This document shows, one piece after another, positions 26,671 through 35,714 of a stretch of 64,000 nucleotides of DNA; the first letter of the stretch is position 1, and each line of letters begins with the position of its first letter. The stretch comes from Streptomyces sp. NBC_01264. Its GTDB lineage: Bacteria > Actinomycetota > Actinomycetes > Streptomycetales > Streptomycetaceae. Location: assembly GCF_026340675.1 (NCBI RefSeq), contig NZ_JAPEOX010000001.1:6696001-6760000 (forward strand), given 5' to 3'. The translations under genes were made by a program, and so were the position numbers. The notes under the pieces are model-generated. The model was not told the DNA's origin and did not search any database. It saw only the letters and a program-made list of their open reading frames with translations.

Positions 26671-27552
26671 GTGGCCGAGCTCCTTCCGCAGGAACTGCGG
26701 GTGCTGGTGGCCGTCGCCGAGCGCGGCGGCTTCTCCGCCGCGGCCGCCTCGCTCGGCCTCACGCAGTCGGCCGTCTCGCACTCGGTGCGCGGCAGCGAGG
26801 CCAAGCTCGGCGCGGTGCTCTTCGAGCGCGGCCGGAGCGGCGCCTCGCCCACCCCGGCGGGGGAGCGGGCCGTCGGGCACGCCCGCCGGATCCTGCGGCT
26901 CCACGAGGTCATGGCGGCGGAGGCGCGCGGCGCGGACCGGGCCGGCGGCCCGGCGGTACCGGAGGGCGTCCTGCGGATCGCCGCGTTCCGCAGCGCGGCC
27001 CTGCACCTGCTGCCGCCCGCCCTGGAGCGGCTCACCGCCCGCCACCCCGGCATCCGCCCCGAGGTCCGGGTGGTGCGCGAGCTCGGCGCCGGAACGGCCG
27101 GGGAGGTGGCCGCGGGCCGCGCGGACCTCGGCATCGCGACGCTGGGCGGTGCCCAGGGACTGCCGCCCGGCCTGCTGAGCGGGGTGCTCGTGGAGGAGGC
27201 GTACGCCCTGGTGCATCCGGCGGGACACCCCGACCCGAAGGCGCTGCCCCTGATGGACTGGGACGAGAACTGCGGCTCCTACACCCGCAGCTGGTGGCTG
27301 GCGCAGGACTGGATCCCGCGGGCGACCGTCAAGGCGGAGGACGACGCGATGGTGCTGACCATGGTCGGCCGGGGGCTCGGCATGGCGATCATGCCCGAGC
27401 TGTCCCTCCGGGAGGCGACCGGAGCCGTGGAGGTCGCCGGATTGGGTCCGCGGGGGCCGGTGAGGCGCGTGGGGTACGTCACCACACCGGAATCCGCTGC
27501 CACTCTCGCCGTACGTGCTCTGATCAGGGAACTTCGCTCCCAGAGCGGCTGA
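26671..27552 (+). CDS. LysR-family transcriptional regulator
   Basis: This is a 293-residue LysR regulator. The N-terminal winged helix-turn-helix spans about residues 3-60 (LRVLVAVAERGGFSAAAASL, then LTQSAVSHSVRGSEAKLGAVLFER). A substrate-binding domain follows (VLRIAAFRSAALHLLPPALE; DLGIATLGGAQGLPPGLL; TMVGRGLGMAIMPELSL). The GTG at 26671 (VAELLPQELRVL) is preferred to the GTG at 26659 because GAGGTGAGGG lies five bases upstream of the former. It is divergent from the MDR reductase, the usual arrangement for a LysR regulator and its target. The inducer is unknown. Confidence 0.9.
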   Translation: MAELLPQELRVLVAVAERGGFSAAAASLGLTQSAVSHSVRGSEAKLGAVLFERGRSGASPTPAGERAVGHARRILRLHEVMAAEARGADRAGGPAVPEGVLRIAAFRSAALHLLPPALERLTARHPGIRPEVRVVRELGAGTAGEVAAGRADLGIATLGGAQGLPPGLLSGVLVEEAYALVHPAGHPDPKALPLMDWDENCGSYTRSWWLAQDWIPRATVKAEDDAMVLTMVGRGLGMAIMPELSLREATGAVEVAGLGPRGPVRRVGYVTTPESAATLAVRALIRELRSQSG

Positions 27553-27812
27553 AAACGGAGCCAGGGAAAGGGTCTTCCGGGCCGTGCGGCGTCTCAGATA
27601 GTAGGAAGTCCGAGTAATTGCGGAGACATACAGCGGGAGCTGGCTTACGTTGTAGAAGCCGAACGTCTCGCCGATCCGGCGAATGGCGGTCGAGAGCGCG
27701 CGCCCCATGGCAGGCAACCCCTGCCGCGCACCGCTCCCCGCCTCATCCGGCGCCTTGAAGGAACCCCTCATCCGTGGCCCCGCCACGCCGTGATCTCAAG
27801 GAGTCGATCACC

Positions 27813-27947
27813 ATGACGCACACCCCCTCCACCACCGCCCGCCGTGTCCGCCGCTCCGCCTCCGCCGACGCGGACCGCAAGAACGCGGCCGCCGCCCTGC
27901 AGCGCGCCCTGGACCGCCGCGACAACGGCGGCTCGACCGGCCACTGA
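27813..27947 (+). CDS. small basic hypothetical protein (44 aa)
   Basis: The ATG at 27813 follows AAGGAG by eight bases and opens a 44-codon gene ending at TGA 27945-27947. The product starts MTHTPSTTARRVRRSASAD, then a predicted helix (DRKNAAAALQRALDRRD), then a short Gly/Ser tail. Its codon usage is strongly GC-biased at third positions, as in real host genes. I recall similar small proteins before leuB in other Streptomyces, but have no function to offer. The 260 bases before it (27553-27812) carry no convincing gene and are AT-richer at their start. It lies 49 bases before the leuB palindrome. Confidence 0.65.
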   Translation: MTHTPSTTARRVRRSASADADRKNAAAALQRALDRRDNGGSTGH

Positions 27948-27996
27948 GCAGCCACTGCCCCGGCCACTGACCCGGCGCTGAGCGTTCCCGGCCCGG

Positions 27997-28031
27997 GACA
28001 TATTGCGTCCACATGATGGACGCAATATGTC
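27997..28031. promoter_or_regulatory. perfect 15-bp inverted repeat, candidate leuB operator
   Basis: GACATATTGCGTCCA (27997-28011) and TGGACGCAATATGTC (28017-28031) are perfect reverse complements separated by five bases. The element ends 31 bases before the leuB ATG. It has no T-tract, so an operator is more likely than a terminator. An IclR-type regulator such as NdgR (encoded at 57940) is a reasonable candidate binder; this is inferred. Confidence 0.65.
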
Positions 28032-28062
28032 TGAGGGATGGGACAAGGAGTACGGTTCCACC

Positions 28063-29103
28063 ATGTCGACCAGCATCAATCTCGCAGTGATCCCCGGTGA
28101 TGGCATCGGCCAGGAAGTCGTGGCTCAGGGCCTCAAGGTCCTTACCGCGGCCCTGCCCCAGGATGTGAAGCTGGAGACCAAGGAATACGACCTCGGCGCC
28201 CAGCGCTGGCACCGCACCGGTGAAACCCTCCCGGACGCGGAGCTCGAGGCCCTCAAGCACCACGACGCGATCCTGCTGGGTGCCATCGGCGACCCCTCGG
28301 TCCCGTCGGGCGTCCTGGAGCGCGGTCTGCTGCTGAAGCTCCGCTTCGCCTTCGACCACTTCATCAACCTGCGCCCGTCGAAGCTCTTCCCCAACACGGC
28401 CACCCCGCTCGCCGGCCGTCCGGAGATCGACTTCGTCGTGGTCCGCGAGGGCACCGAAGGCCCGTACACCGGCAACGGCGGCAGCCTGCGCACCGGCACC
28501 CCGGCCGAGGTGGCCACCGAGGTCAGCCTCAACACGGCCTACGGCGTCGAGCGCGTGGTCCGTGACGCGTACGAGCGTGCCAACGGCCGCCCGCGCAAGA
28601 AGCTGACGCTGGTCCACAAGAACAACGTCCTCGTCTACGCCGGTCACCTGTGGAAGAACATCTTCGACAAGGTCGGCCAGGAGTACCCCGAGGTCACCAC
28701 CGACTACCTGCACGTCGACGCCGCGACGATCTTCTTCGTCACCCAGCCCGAGCGCTTCGACGTCATCGTCACGGACAACCTCTTCGGTGACATCCTCACC
28801 GACCTGGCCGCCGCCGTGACCGGCGGAATCGGCCTGGCCGCCTCGGGCAACATCAACCCGACCGGCGCCTTCCCGTCCATGTTCGAGCCCGTCCACGGCT
28901 CCGCTCCGGACATCGCCGGCACCGGCAAGGCCGACCCGACCGCGACGATCCTCTCGGTCGCGCTCCTGCTGCGCCACCTCGGCTACGAGGCCCAGGCCGC
29001 GCGCATCGAGGACGCGGTCTCCGCCGACCTCGCGGAGCGCGACGGCACCTTCCGCTCCACCGACGCCATCGGCGACGCCCTCGCCGCGCGCGTAGCCGGC
29101 TGA
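28063..29103 (+). CDS. leuB: 3-isopropylmalate dehydrogenase
   Basis: LeuB oxidatively decarboxylates 3-isopropylmalate with NAD in leucine synthesis, and in the citramalate route it acts on methylmalate for isoleucine. The 346-residue product has [11 protein letters not shown] at the N-terminus, the substrate Arg set around [20 protein letters not shown] and [15 protein letters not shown], Lys/Asn in [15 protein letters not shown], and the metal Asp residues in [20 protein letters not shown], then NAD residues in [17 protein letters not shown]. It is the short actinobacterial type. The ATG at 28063 ([14 protein letters not shown]) follows AAGGAG by eleven bases. The palindrome just upstream is the likely control site. 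Confidence 0.96.
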   Translation: MSTSINLAVIPGDGIGQEVVAQGLKVLTAALPQDVKLETKEYDLGAQRWHRTGETLPDAELEALKHHDAILLGAIGDPSVPSGVLERGLLLKLRFAFDHFINLRPSKLFPNTATPLAGRPEIDFVVVREGTEGPYTGNGGSLRTGTPAEVATEVSLNTAYGVERVVRDAYERANGRPRKKLTLVHKNNVLVYAGHLWKNIFDKVGQEYPEVTTDYLHVDAATIFFVTQPERFDVIVTDNLFGDILTDLAAAVTGGIGLAASGNINPTGAFPSMFEPVHGSAPDIAGTGKADPTATILSVALLLRHLGYEAQAARIEDAVSADLAERDGTFRSTDAIGDALAARVAG

Positions 29104-29123
29104 CCCGGTAGCCCCACCTCAGG

Positions 29124-29162
29124 AAGCCGCCGGGTCGCGATCACCGCACCCGGCGGCTTTTC
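29124..29162 (+). terminator. hairpin after leuB
   Basis: AAGCCGCCGGGT (29124-29135) pairs with ACCCGGCGGCTT (29148-29159), followed by a short T run. It lies 20 bases after the leuB stop and separates leuB from ilvE, which should have its own promoter in 29163-29332. Confidence 0.8.
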
Positions 29163-29332
29163 CTGTGCGGCCCCGGGTGTCACCATCTCCCCTGGGCCGC
29201 ATACACCCCGTTTCACCGAAGCCTCCTCCCGCGCGATAATCGAACGCGAGGCCGCGGAATATGGGGAAGCTCGGACGTCCTAGTACGCCGTGAGCGCGGT
29301 CCGCCCTACAAACCGGTGAAGGACAAGCACTC

Positions 29333-30421
<1,089 letters not shown>

Positions 30422-30439
30422 GGCCCGCAGTCCGTACGC

Positions 30440-30479
30440 ACGAAGGCCCGCGCCCCTCGAAGGGGGCGCGGGCCTTCGT
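30440..30479. terminator. strong hairpin after ilvE, bidirectional
   Basis: ACGAAGGCCCGCGCCCC (30440-30456) and GGGGCGCGGGCCTTCGT (30463-30479) form a perfect 17-bp stem with a 6-base loop. It lies between the convergent ends of ilvE and the NCS1 permease gene. Confidence 0.9.
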
Positions 30480-30501
30480 CCGTACGACGTACCGGGCGCT
30501 T

Positions 30502-31926
30502 TTACGCGGCGACCGGCTCGCCCTCGGCTTCGGCCGGCGCCGGGGCGGGGGCCGTGCGGGCGGTCAGGGCCGTGTAGACCAGGGCGCCGGTCAGGCCGGA
30601 GAGGACGAAGGAGCAGTCGACTCCGTTGGTCAGGGCCAGCAGCGGGCCCTCGTAGAACGGGGTGGTCACGGCGAGCAGGCCGACGCCCGCGCCGATGGCC
30701 CAGGAGAGGGTGGCCGCGAGGTTCCAGCCGCCGCGGAACCAGTAGACCCCGCCCTTGGCGCGGCGGTTGAAGACCTGCAGGGCCTCGGCGTCGTACCGGC
30801 CGCGGCAGCGGACGTAGCCGATGAGGGTGATCACGGCCCACGGGGTGCCGATCGCGGTGAGCAGCAGCACGAACGAGGTCATCGCGGCCTGTACGTCCCA
30901 CTCGAAGGAGCCGACGAACACGAACGCGGTGGCCACGGCCGCGGCGATCACGGTGGCCGTGGTGCGGGTGGCCCGCGGGACGATGGCGTCCAGGTCGAGG
31001 CCCATGGAGTAGAGCATCAGCCCGGCGTTGCCGACCGATCCGGCCGCCGCGGCGACCAGCAGCGGCACCAGGTACCAGAACGGCGCGGCGTCGACCAGCG
31101 GCCCGGCGTACTCGGCGCCCGCCCGGGCGGCGAGCGCGGTGTAGGTGCCGAAGAGCTGCGGGATCAGCAGCCCGACGAGCAGGCCGAGCCCGGTGGACAG
31201 GAGCACCTTGCGGGAGCTGTGCCGGCGCGGGGAGATGTAGCGGGTGTAGTCGCCGAGCAGCGTGATGAAGGCGACGGGCCCGCTGAGCCCGGCCGCGACG
31301 GCGGCGAGCAGCCAGGTCGGCCAGAAGGAGCCGAGCAGGTACGCGGTGTCGGGCGGGGCCGCGGCGGTGAAGTCGGGCGCGTAGGCGAACACGCCGGCGG
31401 CCAGCAGCAGCACCATGCCGATGGAGAGCACCTTGCTCATGCGCAGCAGCAGCCGATAGCCGAAGACGGCTCCGACGACGGTGCACGCGGCGAGCACGCC
31501 GTACATCGCGGCCCGGGAGACGCCGGTGTCCGGCAGCCCGGTGAGCCGGGACAGGGCGCCGACCATCACGTCGCCGCCTATCCACAGGGTCAGCGCGGTG
31601 TAGCCGAGGGAGAGCAGCAGGCCCACCACCGAGCCGACGAGCCGGCCGCGGACGCCGAACTGGGCGCCGCTGGACGTGGAGAGGTTGGTCCCCGTGCGCA
31701 GGGAGACGAGCGCCAGCGGCGCGGTGAAGGCGATGCCGACGAGGGTGCCGGTCACGATGGCGGTGACCGACGGCCACAGACCCAGCCCGAAGGACGGGGG
31801 CAGCCAGCCGAAGACGATCACACCGAGGCAGAGGTTGGAGCCGAGGAGGATCGAGATCAGGTCACGGGGACCGCTCGTCCGTTCCTCCTCCGGGATGGTG
31901 TCGACTCCGCGCTGTTCGATGGGCAT
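30502..31926 (-). CDS. NCS1-family permease (cytosine/purine/allantoin type)
   Basis: This 474-residue membrane protein has about 12 helices and fits the nucleobase:cation symporter-1 family. LLGSNLCLGVIVFGWLPPSFG near residue 30 (split), TGTNLSTSSGAQFGVRG, WIGGDVMVGALSRL, LLGDYTRYISPR and the GNAGLMLYSMGLDLDAI region are typical. Substrates in this family include cytosine, purines, allantoin, hydantoins and thiamine precursors. The divergent urease genes make a nitrogen compound likely. The ATG at 31926 (MPIEQRGVDTIPEEE) is chosen over the longer open frame because the upstream codons lie in the dyad-rich promoter region, and GGGAG precedes it. Confidence 0.85.
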   Translation of the reverse strand: MPIEQRGVDTIPEEERTSGPRDLISILLGSNLCLGVIVFGWLPPSFGLGLWPSVTAIVTGTLVGIAFTAPLALVSLRTGTNLSTSSGAQFGVRGRLVGSVVGLLLSLGYTALTLWIGGDVMVGALSRLTGLPDTGVSRAAMYGVLAACTVVGAVFGYRLLLRMSKVLSIGMVLLLAAGVFAYAPDFTAAAPPDTAYLLGSFWPTWLLAAVAAGLSGPVAFITLLGDYTRYISPRRHSSRKVLLSTGLGLLVGLLIPQLFGTYTALAARAGAEYAGPLVDAAPFWYLVPLLVAAAAGSVGNAGLMLYSMGLDLDAIVPRATRTTATVIAAAVATAFVFVGSFEWDVQAAMTSFVLLLTAIGTPWAVITLIGYVRCRGRYDAEALQVFNRRAKGGVYWFRGGWNLAATLSWAIGAGVGLLAVTTPFYEGPLLALTNGVDCSFVLSGLTGALVYTALTARTAPAPAPAEAEGEPVAA

Positions 31927-31960
31927 GGGGGGACTCCCTTGGCAGGGCGGGGGGTGGCAA

Positions 31961-32054
31961 TGCAATGTTTGAGCGACACTCAATGTGACCTAAGCCTTGG
32001 TCTCAGGTCAATGCTTCATTGCAGGGAAATGAAGAGTTAGAGTGATGCTCTAAC
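31961..32054. promoter_or_regulatory. cluster of dyads between the permease and urease genes
   Basis: Several inverted repeats overlap here: TGCAATG (31961) with CATTGCA (32017); TTGAG/CTCAA around five bases (31969-31983); TGACCT (31986) with AGGTCA (32005); CAATG/CATTG (32009-32021); and GTTAGAG/CTCTAAC around five bases (32036-32054). The divergent position between a permease and a urease operon suggests nitrogen-responsive regulators. The last dyad lies 28 bases before the ureAB start. Confidence 0.55.
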
Positions 32055-32082
32055 CCATCGACTCAAAGGGTGGTGGATCGGC

Positions 32083-32880
32083 GTGCGGCTGACCCCTACG
32101 GAGCGCGACCGGCTGCTCCTCCGCAGCGCTGCGGAACTGGCCAGATCCCGACGGGCCCGCGGATTGCAGCTCAACGTCCCGGAGGCCACCGCGCTCATCG
32201 CGGACACGGTCTGCGAGGCCGCGCGCGACGGCAAGCGGCTGGCGGAGGCCATCGAGGAGGCCCGCTCCGTGCTGGGCCCGGACGATGTCCTGCCCGGCGT
32301 CAGCGACGTAGTCACCGAGGTGCACGTGGAGGCCGTCTTCGACGACGGATCCCGTCTCGCGGTGGTCTCGGCCCCGATCCGGGGCGCCGTCGGCCTGGGC
32401 GAGGACGCCCCGGGCGCGGTCGTACCCGGCCCCGGCGCCCCCCAGCCGGAGCCCGTGGTCCACCTGCGCGTACGCAACACCGCGCCGGTGCCGGTCAGCG
32501 TCACCTCCCACTTCCACTTCTTCGAGGCCAACCCGCGCCTCGACTTCGACCGCGCGGCGGCGTACGGCATGCGGCTGTGCGTGCCCGCGGGCTCGTCGGT
32601 CCGCTTCGACCCGCACGGCGAGGGTGAGGTCGGCCTCGTCCCCATCGGCGGGGACCGCGTCGCGATCGGCTTCGCGGGGCTGGTCGACGGACCGCTGGAC
32701 GCCCCGGGCGCCAAGGCCGAAGCCCTGCGCCGCGCAGCCGCCTGCGGCTACCTCGGCGCGGCCGGCGCGGTCGCCGCGAGCCCGCCGGACGCCGCCCGGG
32801 CCCCGGGCTCCGGGCCCGCCCCGCGTGGCGGAGCCGCCGCTCCCGACGCCGGCGACCGCCCGGAAGGGACGGCGACATGA
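32083..32880 (+). CDS. ureAB: urease gamma/beta fusion subunit (UreAB)
   Basis: This 265-residue protein fuses the two small urease subunits. Residues 1-100 are UreA (MRLTPTERDRLLLRSAAELA, then RGLQLNVPEATALIADTVCEAARDG and DVLPGVSDVVTEVHVEAVF). Residues about 105-225 are UreB (VHLRVRNTAPVPVSVTSHFHF, FEANPRLDFDRAAAYGMRLCVPAGSSVRFDP). The final 40 residues are a Pro/Ala/Gly-rich tail with no counterpart in classical UreB. The GTG at 32083 is the only start that keeps the whole UreA domain. The stop overlaps the ureC ATG (ATGA). No ureD, E, F or G gene follows. Confidence 0.92.
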   Translation: MRLTPTERDRLLLRSAAELARSRRARGLQLNVPEATALIADTVCEAARDGKRLAEAIEEARSVLGPDDVLPGVSDVVTEVHVEAVFDDGSRLAVVSAPIRGAVGLGEDAPGAVVPGPGAPQPEPVVHLRVRNTAPVPVSVTSHFHFFEANPRLDFDRAAAYGMRLCVPAGSSVRFDPHGEGEVGLVPIGGDRVAIGFAGLVDGPLDAPGAKAEALRRAAACGYLGAAGAVAASPPDAARAPGSGPAPRGGAAAPDAGDRPEGTAT

Positions 32881-34619
32881 GCCGGCAGACGCCCCACACG
32901 GACCACAGCGCGCACTGCGCGCCCGGCAGCCGGCACATCGACCCGCACGAGTACGCCTCCGTCTTCGGCCCCCGGGCCGGCGACCGGGTCCGGCTCGGCG
33001 ACTCGGGGCTGACCGTCCGGGTGGAGTCCGATTCGCAGAAGCCCGGGGACGAGTTCCTGGCCGGGTTCGGCAAGACGGCACGCGACGGACTGCACCTGAA
33101 GGCCGCCGCCGTCCGCGACACCTGCGACGTGGTGATCAGCAACGTGCTGGTCATCGACGCCGTCCTCGGCATCCGCAAGGTCTCCATCGGCATCCGCGAG
33201 GGCCGGATCCACGCGATCGGCCGGGCCGGCAACCCCGACACCCTCGACGGGGTGGACGTGGTGGTCGGCACGGGGACGAGCATCGTCTCCGGCGAGGGCA
33301 TGATCGCCACCGCCGGCGCCGTCGACACCCACGTGCACCTGCTCTCCCCGCGGATCATGGAGGCCTCGCTCGCCGCGGGCGTCACCACGATCATCGGGCA
33401 GGAGTTCGGCCCCGTCTGGGGCGTCGGGGTCAACTCGCCGTGGGCGCTGAAGCACGCCTTCAACGCCTTCGACGCCTGGCCCGTCAACATCGGCTTCCTG
33501 GCCCGCGGTTCCTCCTCGGACCCGGCCCCGCTGATCGAGGCCCTGGCCGAGGGCGGCGCGAGCGGCTTCAAGGTCCACGAGGACATGGGCGCGCACACCC
33601 GCGCCCTGGACACCGCCCTGCGGGTCGCGGAGGAGTACGACGTCCAGGTCGCCCTGCACAGCGACGGCCTCAACGAGTGCCTCTCCGTCGAGGACACCCT
33701 GCGGGTGCTGGACGGCCGGACCATCCACGCCTTCCACATCGAGGGCTGCGGCGGCGGACACGTCCCCAACGTCCTGAAGATGGCGGGCGTACCGAACGTC
33801 ATCGGCTCCTCCACCAACCCGACCCTGCCCTTCGGCCGGGACGCGGTCGCCGAGCACTACGGCATGATCGTCTCCGTCCACGACCTCAAGCCGGACCTCC
33901 CCGGCGACGCCGCCATGGCCCGCGACCGGATCCGCGCGGGCACGATGGGGGCCGAGGACGTCCTGCACGACCTCGGTGCGATCGGCATCACCTCCTCCGA
34001 CGCCCAGGGCATGGGCCGCGCCGGCGAGACCATCCGCCGCACCTTCGCCATGGCCGCCAAGATGAAGGGCGAACTGGGACCGCTGGCCGGCGACGGCGAG
34101 GGCGACGACAACGCCCGCGTGCTGCGCTACATGGCCAAGCTGACCATCAACCCCGCCATCGCCCACGGCCTGGCCCACGAGATCGGCTCCATCGAGGTCG
34201 GCAAGCTCGCCGACATCGTGCTGTGGCGCCCCCAGTTCTTCGGCGCCAAGCCCCAGCTGGTCCTCAAGTCCGGCTTCCCGGCCTACGGGGTCACCGGCGA
34301 CCCCAACGCCGCCACCGACACCTGCGAACCGCTGGTCCTCGGACCGCAGTTCGGTTCGTACGGGGCCACCGCGGCCGATATCTCCGTCGCCTTCGTCTCG
34401 GCCGCCGCGGCGGCCCTGGGCAACGACGAGATGCCGACCCGCAGGCGCCGGGTCGCGGTGCGCGGCACCCGCGGCATCGGCCCGGGCGACCTCCCGCTGA
34501 ACTCCCGGGTGGGCGCGGTCGATGTGGACGCGCGCAGCGGCCTGGTCTCCCTGGACGGGGAACTGCTGCGCTCCGAAGCGGCCGACTCGGTCTCCCTCAA
34601 CCGCCTGTACTTCCTGTAA
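32877..34619 (+). CDS. ureC: urease alpha (catalytic) subunit, divergent flap
   Basis: UreC (580 residues) holds the dinickel site that hydrolyses urea. The ligands are in place: His pair in VDTHVHLLSP, the carbamylated Lys and a His in FKVHEDMG, His in VALHSDGLNE, His in HAFHIEGCGGGH, and Asp in TSSDAQGMGR. The flap departs from the norm: the usual MVCHHLDP reads IVSVHDLKP, so the flap Cys is Val while the catalytic His remains, and the Trp of the KIHEDWG motif is Met. It overlaps ureAB by four bases and precedes agmatine deiminase by 18. It probably represents a second, divergent urease that borrows maturation proteins from another locus, or one with altered activity. Confidence 0.92.
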   Translation: MSRQTPHTDHSAHCAPGSRHIDPHEYASVFGPRAGDRVRLGDSGLTVRVESDSQKPGDEFLAGFGKTARDGLHLKAAAVRDTCDVVISNVLVIDAVLGIRKVSIGIREGRIHAIGRAGNPDTLDGVDVVVGTGTSIVSGEGMIATAGAVDTHVHLLSPRIMEASLAAGVTTIIGQEFGPVWGVGVNSPWALKHAFNAFDAWPVNIGFLARGSSSDPAPLIEALAEGGASGFKVHEDMGAHTRALDTALRVAEEYDVQVALHSDGLNECLSVEDTLRVLDGRTIHAFHIEGCGGGHVPNVLKMAGVPNVIGSSTNPTLPFGRDAVAEHYGMIVSVHDLKPDLPGDAAMARDRIRAGTMGAEDVLHDLGAIGITSSDAQGMGRAGETIRRTFAMAAKMKGELGPLAGDGEGDDNARVLRYMAKLTINPAIAHGLAHEIGSIEVGKLADIVLWRPQFFGAKPQLVLKSGFPAYGVTGDPNAATDTCEPLVLGPQFGSYGATAADISVAFVSAAAAALGNDEMPTRRRRVAVRGTRGIGPGDLPLNSRVGAVDVDARSGLVSLDGELLRSEAADSVSLNRLYFL

Positions 34620-34637
34620 GCCCTAAGGACCCCTGCC

Positions 34638-35681
34638 ATGAGCAACGCTGACAAGCCCGTCGACAACGGATTCCGGATGCCCGCCGAGTGGATGCCCCAC
34701 GAGCGCACCTGGATGGCCTGGCCCAGCCCCAATCCCACCTTCACCAACGAGCAGGAGCTCGCCGAGGCCCGCGCGGCCTGGGGCGCCGTCGCCCGCGCGG
34801 TGCGCACGTACGAGCCCGTGACCCTGGTGGTCTCGCCCGGTGACGCCGAGAGCGCCCGCGCCGTGGTCGGCGATGACATCGAGCTGGTCGAGCGCGAGCT
34901 CGACGACGCCTGGATGCGCGACATCGGCCCGACCTTCGTCACCGACGGGGCGGGCGGGCTCGCCGCCGTCGACTGGACCTTCAACGGCTGGGGCGCCCAG
35001 GACTGGGCCCGCTGGGACCACGACGCGGAGATCGCCCGGGAGATCTCCGGCATCGCCGGGACCCGTACGTACAGCACCGCGCTGGTCAACGAGGGCGGCG
35101 CCATCCACGTCGACGGCGAGGGCACCGTGCTCCTCACCGACACCGTGCAGCTCGGCAAGGGCCGCAACCCCGACTGGACCCGCGAGCAGGTCGAGGCCGA
35201 GATCCACGCCCACCTGGGCACCACCAAGGCGATCTGGCTCCCGTACGGCCTGGCCGGCGACTACGGCACCTACGGCACCCAGGGGCACGTCGACATCGTC
35301 GCCGCCTTCGCCCGCCCCGGCGTGGTCATGGTCCACAGCCAGCCCGACCCGGCCCACCCGGACCACGAGCGCGGCAAGACCATCGCCGCCATCCTGCGCG
35401 CGTCCACCGACGCCCGGGGCCGGCAGCTCGAGGTCGTGGAGATCCCGGCGCCGACCGTGCTGGAAGAGGACGGGGAGTGGGTCGACTACTCCTACATCAA
35501 CCACTACCTGTGCAACGGCGGCGTGGTCCTGTGCGCCTTCGACGACCCGCGCGACGAGGAGGCGGCGGAGATCTTCCGCGGTCTGTTCCCCGAGCGGACC
35601 GTGACGCTCGTCGACGCACGTACGATTTTCGCCGGGGGTGGCGGTATCCACTGCATCACCCAGCAGCAGCCGAAGGTCTGA
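34638..35681 (+). CDS. aguA: agmatine deiminase (peptidylarginine deiminase-like)
   Basis: This 347-residue enzyme of the guanidine-modifying superfamily hydrolyses agmatine to N-carbamoylputrescine and ammonia. The expected residues are present: Asp/Arg in LDDAWMRDIGPTFV near residue 90, the EGGAIHVDGEG loop, His/Asp in YGTQGHVDIVAAFARPG near 215, and the catalytic Cys in FAGGGGIHCITQQQP near 338. The N-terminal MPAEWMPHERTWMAWPS is characteristic. It lies 18 bases after ureC and before a TetR gene, so it is part of the same operon. Both enzymes release ammonia from guanidine- or urea-type compounds. No carbamoylputrescine amidase is seen in the window. Confidence 0.9.
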   Translation: MSNADKPVDNGFRMPAEWMPHERTWMAWPSPNPTFTNEQELAEARAAWGAVARAVRTYEPVTLVVSPGDAESARAVVGDDIELVERELDDAWMRDIGPTFVTDGAGGLAAVDWTFNGWGAQDWARWDHDAEIAREISGIAGTRTYSTALVNEGGAIHVDGEGTVLLTDTVQLGKGRNPDWTREQVEAEIHAHLGTTKAIWLPYGLAGDYGTYGTQGHVDIVAAFARPGVVMVHSQPDPAHPDHERGKTIAAILRASTDARGRQLEVVEIPAPTVLEEDGEWVDYSYINHYLCNGGVVLCAFDDPRDEEAAEIFRGLFPERTVTLVDARTIFAGGGGIHCITQQQPKV

Positions 35682-35714
35682 CCCCGAGCGGGCGGCCGGG
35701 ACGAGGAGTGGGCC

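Noticed and set aside
26647..27786. Minus-strand frame across the LysR gene and the following gap
   Set aside because: Most of it is opposite the LysR gene. Only the short part in the gap has any gene-like character, and the frame has no sensible end outside LysR, so it is not called.
28014..28092. Possible leader peptide starting inside the leuB palindrome ([10 protein letters not shown]...)
   Set aside because: It has no ribosome site, the frame overlaps the leuB start, it lacks a Leu run, and there is no terminator between it and leuB. The palindrome is better explained as an operator.
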